NCBI GenBank assembly: GCA_027349615.1
Contig: DAIEML010000041.1
Span: 1-13,165, forward strand
DNA: 13,165 bases
Source: Ignavibacteriales bacterium
GTDB taxonomy: Bacteria; Bacteroidota; Ignavibacteria; Ignavibacteriales; Ignavibacteriaceae
Direction: 5' to 3'
The position numbers and the translations under genes were made by a program. Positions 7,778 to 13,165 of the stretch are shown here, piece after piece. Under the pieces are notes generated by a model. It saw only the letters and a program-made list of their open reading frames with translations, did not search any database and had not been told where the DNA came from. Within the stretch, counting starts at the first letter, position 1. The number at the start of each line of letters is the position of its first letter.

Positions 7778-9093
7778 TATTTTTCCTTTGTTTCTTTTTG
7801 TAAAAGACTTTCAGGGTCGACTTTCTTAATTGTATTTTTTTCTTTTAAGAAATCAAGCACTTTTTTATCAAGAAGTTTTTCGCCGTAATTAGAAGATTTA
7901 TAATAATTAATTAATTTGTCTACAGCTATTCCGGTTTTCTCAGCATCTTTAGCAGCAAGTTCATTTAATTCTTCATCTGAAATTGTAATATTTTCTTTTT
8001 TCTCAATTGCGTTTTTAATCAAAAACCATTTAACATTAAATTCAGCAGAACTTCTTAATCTATTTGATGCTTCTGTTTTATCAAATTTTTTATAACCTTG
8101 TTTTTTTGAAGATTCCTCTTCATTCTTAACAAATTCTTCAAGAATGTTTGACACTAAAGTGCTTGGTGGAGTAAATTCATTTTTATTTACAATAATACTT
8201 ATGAGTTTATCTTGAGTTAAATCTTCAACTCTTTGGTCATAATAATTTTGAAGATCTTTTTTAATATCTTCACGAAGATCAGCTTCAGTAGATACCTTAT
8301 CTTTTGTAACTTTTTTGATTAACTCTTCATTTAGTTCTGGGGTTATTATTTTTTTAATATCTTTTATCATTACTGAATAATTGAAAACTTCAGTCACAGT
8401 TTTGTCATTTCCATTTTCATCTTTTTCATTATGATCATTTTTGAAAGAAAAGTTAAATGATTCTCCAGCTTTTTTACCTTTGGAATTTTCCACTATTTCT
8501 TGCTGAGTTCTTTCATTGCTCAAATCAATTTGGATATTTTCTGGTTTTGTTCCTTCAACAATTTCACCATTTTCATTTACTCTTTTAATTTCTACATCAA
8601 GAAGATAATTTCTATCATCACCAACCATATCAATGTTTTCATTTGTGCTGTTTGCTTTTAAGATGTATTTTATTTCAGCTTCAACTTCTTCATCTTTAAC
8701 TGAGAAATCCGGAATTTCAATTTCATTTCCTGTGTAATCTTTTATATCTAAGTTCGGATAAACTTCATATTTAACTTTGAAATATAAATCCTCACCTGGC
8801 TTAAATTTTATATCTGTTAAAGAAGGCTGGCCAATTGGATGAAAATGTTTTTCTTTCGCAATTTCCCAAAATTGATTATTCGCCACTTTTTCAGAAGCTT
8901 CGTGTTCAAGTGCATCACCATACATCTTTTTTAATAGATGCATTGGCACTTTCCCTTTTCTAAAACCCGAAATTTGAATATTTTTTGTCTGTTTTTTTAC
9001 TTCAGTTTCAACGTCATTTTTAATTTCATCATAAGTTAAAGTAATTTCAACTTCTCTTTCGCTTAATGAAATATCATTTATTTTATATTCCAA
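7777..9093 (-). CDS. tig: Trigger factor, ribosome-associated chaperone
   Basis: Trigger factor binds near the ribosomal exit tunnel and holds nascent chains. This 438-residue protein has the normal length. Seen: the ribosome-docking signature GFRKGKVP at 43-50, a middle region at ~150-250, and a helical, charged C-terminal chaperone domain at ~255-430. The middle region, where the FKBP-type prolyl isomerase should lie, keeps [12 protein letters not shown] but lacks a recognisable GFE-type active-site segment, so isomerase activity is doubtful. The start codon is TTG at plus-strand 9091-9093: the codons read TTG GAA TAT AAA. It is supported by AGAGGTT at 9097-9103 just upstream, and the next residues (EYKINDIS) are right for the family N-terminus. 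It lies 41 bases after tRNA-Leu with no terminator between, and overlaps clpP by one base, so all three are probably one transcript. Confidence 0.95.
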   Translation of the reverse strand: MEYKINDISLSEREVEITLTYDEIKNDVETEVKKQTKNIQISGFRKGKVPMHLLKKMYGDALEHEASEKVANNQFWEIAKEKHFHPIGQPSLTDIKFKPGEDLYFKVKYEVYPNLDIKDYTGNEIEIPDFSVKDEEVEAEIKYILKANSTNENIDMVGDDRNYLLDVEIKRVNENGEIVEGTKPENIQIDLSNERTQQEIVENSKGKKAGESFNFSFKNDHNEKDENGNDKTVTEVFNYSVMIKDIKKIITPELNEELIKKVTKDKVSTEADLREDIKKDLQNYYDQRVEDLTQDKLISIIVNKNEFTPPSTLVSNILEEFVKNEEESSKKQGYKKFDKTEASNRLRSSAEFNVKWFLIKNAIEKKENITISDEELNELAAKDAEKTGIAVDKLINYYKSSNYGEKLLDKKVLDFLKEKNTIKKVDPESLLQKETKEK

Positions 9094-9096
9094 ACT

Positions 9097-9103
9097 AACC
9101 TCT
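9097..9103 (-). promoter_or_regulatory. Shine-Dalgarno that fixes the TTG start of tig
   Basis: On the minus strand this reads AGAGGTT and ends three bases before the TTG start; the GAGG core sits about five bases away. It is among the best Shine-Dalgarno matches in the window and supports the non-ATG start of trigger factor. Confidence 0.7.
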
Positions 9104-9134
9104 ATTTCTTTATATAATAAAACTAAATTGAAAG

Positions 9135-9218
9135 TGCGAGAACGGGGACTCGAACCCCGACACCGGTTAGGTACTAGATCCTAAGTCTAGCGCGTCTACC
9201 AAATTCCGCCATTCTCGC
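9135..9218 (-). tRNA. tRNA-Leu, anticodon UAG
   Basis: The minus strand folds as a class II tRNA. The acceptor stem is GCGAGAA pairing with TTCTCGC, with discriminator A (leucine identity). The anticodon stem is CTAGA/TCTAG around the loop CTTAGGA, giving anticodon TAG. A long variable arm contains ACC/GGT, and the T arm is CGGGG-TTCGAGT-CCCCG. The 84 bases end with the discriminator; CCA is not encoded (the next bases are CTT) and must be added enzymatically. It reads CUA and, by wobble, other CUN leucine codons. It lies directly upstream of tig and is probably processed from the same transcript. Confidence 0.96.
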
Positions 9219-9224
9219 AAAGTT

Positions 9225-9253
9225 TTTAAGAAAACTTTTTCAAAAAAATGCAA
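9225..9253 (-). promoter_or_regulatory. Possible promoter for tRNA-Leu/tig/clpP
   Basis: On the minus strand TTGCAT (9248-9253), a 17-base spacer and CTTAAA (9225-9230) would place transcription start at or near the first base of the mature tRNA, seven bases further on. The spacing is ideal for a housekeeping sigma factor, but the -10 match is moderate and AT-rich sequence yields many such hits. Confidence 0.3.
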
Positions 9254-9350
9254 AATTGAACGCTAAAATTAAAAGTTTTTTCAGTGAAAACAAAAAGAGA
9301 GTGATGGTAAGTAATTGAAATAAATGATTAATTATTTTCTATCAAATAAA

Positions 9351-9373
9351 AAAGGGAAGCAATGCCTCCCTTT
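9351..9373 (-). terminator. Intrinsic terminator of the radical SAM gene
   Basis: Read on the minus strand, AAAGGGAGGC, loop ATT, GCTTCCCTTT forms a 10-base-pair stem with a single G-U wobble, followed by TTTATTT, giving six consecutive Ts across the stem base. It lies 20 bases past the stop of the radical SAM gene. On the plus strand the wobble becomes an A-C mismatch, so it is directional for the minus strand. Confidence 0.88.
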
Positions 9374-9393
9374 AAATTTATTAAACAATTAAA

Positions 9394-10605
9394 TTAATTT
9401 TTTCCGGTAAATCCTTTGGGATAACTTCTAACATTATGTCCGTAATTAAGTTGTTCTTCCATTCTGCAAGACCAAACTAATTTTCCATTCCAAACTGTAA
9501 TATCAGGGCAACCGTCGCACATATTTTGTCTGCCGTCATCTAAAAAGTCTACCGGTTGAATAATCATCACTGATTGGTAATGTAAATGTCTAAAAATATT
9601 AATTGGATTCTTTAAAAAGTTTTTAGCTGTATTTCTAATTTTCTTGTCAAATGGACTAAGCAACAACATAGATTTACCTTTGCGGGTTAATCTTGGTTCA
9701 GAATAAGCTAAATATTTATCAAAAAGCATATGATGACCAGCTTGGATAATTTCCATCGCTTTCTTTCCCATGTAGCCATAAATTTTCCCTTTTACTCCTA
9801 AGCGACCGGTTAATAGCCATTTAAATGAATCTGGCTGCTCGGAGCCATTTAAGTAAGCGCAAGGATCAAAATCCGGATAAACGCTTCTTAAAATTTCTAC
9901 AATCTCATCAGCTTTAATATCAGTTCTTTCTACGACTTCTTCATTATAAACTAAATCGCCCATATTTATTTTTGTTGGTCCTAAATAAAAATCCATGAGA
10001 TTATTATTAACAGCCCTATAAAGAATAAATACCATTACTTGAACAATATCAATATTTTGCTCAGCCCATTTTGCCATTTCAGGGATGTATTTCATTGTGT
10101 CTTCATAAACGGTTGAATTAAAAGCACATGATATATTTCCAACATCTGCAAGCATTCTTGCATATTTATATCGCAGTTCATTTAATTGAATTTCATTTGC
10201 ATCTTTCCAACCTGGTCGTCCTTGTTTGCTATCAATATGAAAAGTAAATCCATAAACTCCTGCTTTTTTTAATTCGACAAGCAGTTCTTTAGTAAGCGCT
10301 AATCCATTTGTGTTTAATATTGGTTTTAAATTTCTTTTTTTAACTTCTTGAACAATTGAAACCACGTCAGGATGAGTCAATGGGTCACCGCCGGCAATAG
10401 AAATTCCATCTACTTTTCTAAATTTAGTAAAAACATCTAATTCTTCTTTAATTATTTCAATTGATTTGTGGCTGTTATTTTCATTTTGTCTATAGCAGCC
10501 ATCGCAGCTTAAATTGCATTTTGCAGTAGGTTCTAACCATGAAATTGAATTGTCGGTAAGATTCCAAGGAAGGCGATAATAATCAAGATGATTGAGCTTT
10601 GTCAT
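9394..10605 (-). CDS. Radical SAM enzyme with C-terminal cysteine motif
   Basis: This 403-residue cytoplasmic protein has the radical S-adenosylmethionine signature CNLSCDGC (Cys30, Cys34, Cys37), which binds the [4Fe-4S] cluster that cleaves SAM. AGGDPLTHPD at 71-80 is the SAM-contact GGDP element, and LNTNG at 97-101 and FTFHID at 120-125 mark later strands of the barrel. After the barrel the protein continues ~200 residues, with Cys249, then CDGCPD at 363-368 and Cys380 in VWSCRMEE. These C-terminal cysteines suggest a second iron-sulfur cluster of the SPASM/Twitch kind, although the spacing is not a textbook match. I cannot name the substrate. There is no peptide precursor or biosynthetic partner beside it. 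TCGGGA, five bases before the ATG, is a moderate Shine-Dalgarno. The gene is divergent from the PP2C gene and has its own terminator. Confidence 0.9.
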   Translation of the reverse strand: MTKLNHLDYYRLPWNLTDNSISWLEPTAKCNLSCDGCYRQNENNSHKSIEIIKEELDVFTKFRKVDGISIAGGDPLTHPDVVSIVQEVKKRNLKPILNTNGLALTKELLVELKKAGVYGFTFHIDSKQGRPGWKDANEIQLNELRYKYARMLADVGNISCAFNSTVYEDTMKYIPEMAKWAEQNIDIVQVMVFILYRAVNNNLMDFYLGPTKINMGDLVYNEEVVERTDIKADEIVEILRSVYPDFDPCAYLNGSEQPDSFKWLLTGRLGVKGKIYGYMGKKAMEIIQAGHHMLFDKYLAYSEPRLTRKGKSMLLLSPFDKKIRNTAKNFLKNPINIFRHLHYQSVMIIQPVDFLDDGRQNMCDGCPDITVWNGKLVWSCRMEEQLNYGHNVRSYPKGFTGKN

Positions 10606-10950
10606 AGTATTCCCGATATTTAAATTTTTGATTAGTTAATTAAAATGACCTTTACTTTAAACCCGAATTAAAAATCCCGAAGAGGATAAAGATTTATTTT
10701 AAGCCTATTCGGGATTAGTTTAATTTCAATTTTCAGTTATAAATTTTTATTTAATTAAAGGTAAAATATTATTTTTATTATCGCAATATCATTATGAATT
10801 TTTATTGTTTGTTTACAGTTGTGTTTATCAAGATATCAAATGAAATTTATTTGTAAATCGGAAAGATTTTAAAAAGAATTGTGATTATTTTTATTGTTAA
10901 TAATGTTAAAAATTATTTCTATTTTATTGATGAAATTTAATTGAGGATTA
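10606..10950. other. 345-base divergent intergenic region
   Basis: It separates the radical SAM gene (minus) from the PP2C/kinase genes (plus) and must hold both promoters. It is very AT-rich. The only strong structure is the inverted repeat at 10673-10716, on the radical SAM side. On the PP2C side, TTTACA, a 16-base spacer and TATCAA near 10812-10839 is a weak promoter candidate. I see no coding potential and no known riboswitch. Confidence 0.5.
10673..10716 (-). repeat. Inverted repeat in the leader of the radical SAM gene
   Basis: The perfect 9-base arms AATCCCGAA (10673-10681) and TTCGGGATT (10708-10716) flank 26 bases. After one mismatch the stem gains AGG/CCT (10683-10685 with 10704-10706), leaving an 18-base loop. 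On the minus strand it is followed by TTTAATT, as an attenuator would be. It lies ~70 bases upstream of the radical SAM ATG and between divergent genes, so it does not end any annotated gene. It could be a leader terminator, the end of a small RNA, or an operator. Confidence 0.55.
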
Positions 10951-11679
10951 ATGAACTATCTACAAATTTCGTTATCTAAGATTGGTCTAAAAAGATTAGA
11001 TAATGAAGATGCTTATGGAATTTTTAATGTTGAGGAAGGATTATTAGCAATCGTTTGTGATGGTTTAGGTGGTAATAAAGCTGGTGAAGTCGCATCTCAA
11101 CTGACAGTTAGTACTATTGAAGAAGTTTTTAAGCAAAATGATAATATTGAATATTTGGAACGAATCAAACAATCAATAATAGAAGCCAACAAAATTGTTC
11201 ATGAAAAATCTTCTAATGAAATAGAATTTAACGGTATGGCTACAACTGTTGAAGTTTTATTTTTAAAAGACGATACTGCATATTGGGGACATGTCGGTGA
11301 TTCAAGAATTTATAATTTAAAAAATGGTAAATTAAAACAGTTAACAAAAGATCATTCTCTTGTTCAAAAGCTTGTTGATGAAGGATATTTAACATTAAAA
11401 GAAGCTGAGAACCATCCAAATAAAAATATAATTATGCGCGCTCTTGGTGATAGTCATACTATCGATATCGACTTAAGCAAACAAAAATTAAGTTCTAAAG
11501 ATGAAATAAAGTTTTTCATTTGTACCGACGGAGTAACTTCGGTCCTTTCCGACTCTGATATTCAAGATATTTTAAAAAATAAAGATGCAGAATTAATTTC
11601 AATTAAATTATCAGAATTAATTGAAGAAAGAGGAGCTCCAGATAATTACACTTTTGTTTTAATTACAAAGACAGATTAA
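10951..11679 (+). CDS. PP2C-family Ser/Thr protein phosphatase
   Basis: This 242-residue metal-dependent phosphatase of the bacterial PrpC/Stp/PstP type removes phosphate from Ser/Thr residues in the cytoplasm. Seen in order: DNEDAYG at 17-23, VCDGLGGNKAGEVAS at 35-49 with metal ligand Asp37, GMATTV at 95-100, GHVGDSRIY at 113-121 with Asp117, LTKDHSLV at 131-138, CTDGVTSVLSD at 191-201 with Asp193, and GAPDNYTFVL at 228-237 with Asp231. All key metal-binding positions are present and the length is typical of a catalytic domain alone. TGAGGA, four bases before the ATG, is a strong Shine-Dalgarno. The stop codon directly abuts the kinase start, so the two are almost certainly co-transcribed and translationally coupled. 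It probably dephosphorylates that kinase and its targets. Confidence 0.95.
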   Translation: MNYLQISLSKIGLKRLDNEDAYGIFNVEEGLLAIVCDGLGGNKAGEVASQLTVSTIEEVFKQNDNIEYLERIKQSIIEANKIVHEKSSNEIEFNGMATTVEVLFLKDDTAYWGHVGDSRIYNLKNGKLKQLTKDHSLVQKLVDEGYLTLKEAENHPNKNIIMRALGDSHTIDIDLSKQKLSSKDEIKFFICTDGVTSVLSDSDIQDILKNKDAELISIKLSELIEERGAPDNYTFVLITKTD

Positions 11680-13165
11680 ATGATTGGCAGTATAATTGAA
11701 AATTATAAAATAATTTCTGTCCTTGGTGAAGGGGGAATGGGGATTGTTTACAAAGCTTTTGATCTTAAGCTTGAAAGATTTGTTGCAATTAAAATATTAA
11801 GTCCACACGCTTTACTTAATCCACAATTTATCGCAAGATTTAAAAGAGAAGCAAAGAACCAAGCCAAACTTACACATCCAAATATAGTTCCTGTTTATGG
11901 ATTTACGGAAGATAATCATACTCTGGGAATTGTTATGGAATATGTAGAAGGAGAAACTCTTGAACATTTAATAAAAAGGAAGAGCCGACTTTCTTCAATT
12001 GAATCTTTAACTATTCTTAAACAAATTCTTACTGGTGTTGGTTATGCTCACTCAAAAGGTTTTGTGCATCGCGATATTAAGCCTTCAAATGTTATAATTA
12101 ATAATGAAGGCACAATAAAAATAATGGATTTTGGAATTTCAAAATCTATTTATGATTCGAAAGGAATAACAAAAACTGGAGCTAAGCTGGGCACAATTTT
12201 ATATATGAGTCCAGAACAGATTAAAGCGCTGGAACCGACAAATCAAAGTGACATTTATTCAATAGGAATTACTTTTTATGAAATGTTAAACGGCAAAACT
12301 CCTTTTGAAGATGGAACTGATTTTGAAATAATGGAAGCTCATCTTAAAAAAAACCCTCCAAAACTGTCAACAATTTTAGACGAAGTGCCTTCACAAATTG
12401 ACAACATAATATCAAAAGCATTAAATAAATCATTAGAAAAAAGATATCAAACATGCGAAGATTTTTTTGCAGATGTTGAAGATTTGTTTATTGAACTTAT
12501 AAATCCGTCTCCTAATAAAAAAACTAAAAGAAAAATAACAACATCAGAATTTACAAATGGAAAACCATCACTTTTTGCAAAAATTAGATTTTATTTAATG
12601 GCATTTTTATTTTTTGGTTTATTCGCTTTGCTATTTTATTTCGTGTTTGCAACTGTCTCGCAGTTTTGGAAAAACTCAAATGAAAATAAAGGAACTAATC
12701 TTTCCACAAATTCAAATGAAATTAATAATTTAAAATGGAAAATAATTTCAACTCCAACAAATAGAAGTTTGAATTCTATTTGCTATGTAAATGATTCAGT
12801 ATGTTATGCATGCGGAGATCAAGGCATAGTTTTGAAAACAAACAATGCTGGAAATTCTTGGAATACTTTAAATGATTCATCTGAAATTAATCTTTATGAT
12901 ATAAAATTTTTATCTGAAAATTTAGGATTTATTGTCGGCGAGAAAGGAACAATTTTAAGAACCGATAATGGTGGTCAAAGTTGGCAAAAAATAACATCAG
13001 ATTCAGCAAATACTTATTTTAAAATATATCTCTTAAAGAATTCTTCGATAGGATTTATCGTTGGTTCAAATGGCGTTATTTTAAAAACATCTGATACTGG
13101 AAATTCTTGGTTGATAAAATCTTCACCAACAAATGAAATATTATTTGGAGTTTCATTTTCAGATT
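11680..13165 (+). CDS. Transmembrane Ser/Thr protein kinase with YCF48-like ectodomain (partial, runs off the window)
   Basis: The open frame starts at the ATG touching the PP2C TAA and continues 495 codons to the window edge. Residues ~9-275 form a Hanks-type kinase with all catalytic elements: GEGGMGIV at 16-23, VAIK with Lys38, HRDIKPSN at 130-137 with Asp132, DFG at 150-152, GTILYMSPE at 171-179, and SDIYSIG with the conserved Asp. A basic juxtamembrane stretch (KKTKRK) precedes a single membrane segment at ~303-326. The kinase is thus cytoplasmic and residues from ~330 are outside. The outer part has 41-42-residue repeats of YCF48/Asp-box type. In PrkC/PknB kinases the outer part is PASTA; here it is a beta-propeller-like sensor. 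It has no Shine-Dalgarno of its own beyond sequence inside the phosphatase gene, so coupled translation is likely. The C-terminus and full repeat number are not visible. Confidence 0.93.
   Translation, partial: MIGSIIENYKIISVLGEGGMGIVYKAFDLKLERFVAIKILSPHALLNPQFIARFKREAKNQAKLTHPNIVPVYGFTEDNHTLGIVMEYVEGETLEHLIKRKSRLSSIESLTILKQILTGVGYAHSKGFVHRDIKPSNVIINNEGTIKIMDFGISKSIYDSKGITKTGAKLGTILYMSPEQIKALEPTNQSDIYSIGITFYEMLNGKTPFEDGTDFEIMEAHLKKNPPKLSTILDEVPSQIDNIISKALNKSLEKRYQTCEDFFADVEDLFIELINPSPNKKTKRKITTSEFTNGKPSLFAKIRFYLMAFLFFGLFALLFYFVFATVSQFWKNSNENKGTNLSTNSNEINNLKWKIISTPTNRSLNSICYVNDSVCYACGDQGIVLKTNNAGNSWNTLNDSSEINLYDIKFLSENLGFIVGEKGTILRTDNGGQSWQKITSDSANTYFKIYLLKNSSIGFIVGSNGVILKTSDTGNSWLIKSSPTNEILFGVSFSD
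12814..13110 (+). repeat. YCF48-like repeats in the kinase ectodomain
   Basis: Three units are visible. The glycine turn and strand read GDQGIVLKT (residue 379), GEKGTILRT (420) and GSNGVILKT (462). Each is followed by an Asp-box-like turn ending in Trp: NNAGNSW, DNGGQSW, SDTGNSW (Trp394, 435, 477). An earlier Trp353 fits the same period. Such units form blades of a beta-propeller in YCF48/BNR-type proteins; more are expected beyond the window. Confidence 0.8.

Noticed and set aside
7637..7888. Plus-strand open frame of 83 codons over clpP and tig
   Set aside because: It lies antisense to the coupled clpP/tig junction, with Phe/Ser-rich composition typical of antisense of Lys/Glu-rich genes, and no ribosome site.
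9219..9238. Inverted repeat AAAGTTTT/AAAACTTT just upstream of the tRNA
   Set aside because: Eight AT-rich pairs without a GC core or proper T-run; it overlaps the candidate promoter and is too weak to call a terminator.
1..13165. CRISPR arrays, insertion sequences, phage genes, attachment sites, replication origin
   Set aside because: No spaced direct repeats, transposase or integrase motifs, or clustered DnaA-box-like elements were seen; the content is ordinary chromosome.

Overview
The window is AT-rich and densely coding, with short gaps, class-typical lengths for most proteins and no sign of phage, IS or CRISPR. The genes are ordinary chromosomal ones: glycogen metabolism, trigger factor/ClpP, a Leu tRNA, a MoxR-like ATPase with a VWA partner, a radical SAM protein, and a PP2C phosphatase with a Ser/Thr kinase. 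The low GC, the lysine/asparagine-rich proteins, the phosphorylase type and the kinase carrying YCF48-like repeats suggest a free-living member of the Bacteroidota/Chlorobi/Ignavibacteria group. That placement is an inference from style, not from a marker gene.

Layout: (1) 1-1480, plus strand, is the C-terminal ~490 residues of an alpha-glucan phosphorylase whose start lies outside the window. (2) 1548-2621, plus, is an unrecognised 357-residue protein with a folded N-half and a probably disordered C-half. (3) 2646-5296, minus, is a two-gene unit: a VWA protein followed by a MoxR/Mg-chelatase-like AAA+ ATPase. (4) 5541-7010, minus, is an exported beta-lactamase-family serine hydrolase with a C-terminal TPR-like region. 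(5) 7151-9218, minus, is a likely single transcript of tRNA-Leu(UAG), trigger factor and ClpP, ending at a clear intrinsic terminator. (6) 9394-10605, minus, is a radical SAM protein with extra C-terminal cysteines, its own terminator and a leader containing a strong inverted repeat. (7) 10951 to the window end, plus, is a PP2C phosphatase directly abutting a membrane-spanning Ser/Thr kinase that runs off the edge.

Three sets of genes probably work together. The PP2C and kinase form a reversible phosphorylation pair whose kinase has an extracytoplasmic beta-propeller-type sensor. The VWA and AAA+ proteins form a metal-dependent chaperone or remodelling pair. Trigger factor and ClpP are translationally coupled and couple nascent-chain folding to proteolysis. 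The least explained items are the 357-residue protein, the client of the ATPase/VWA pair, the radical SAM substrate and its leader, and the ligand of the kinase ectodomain.
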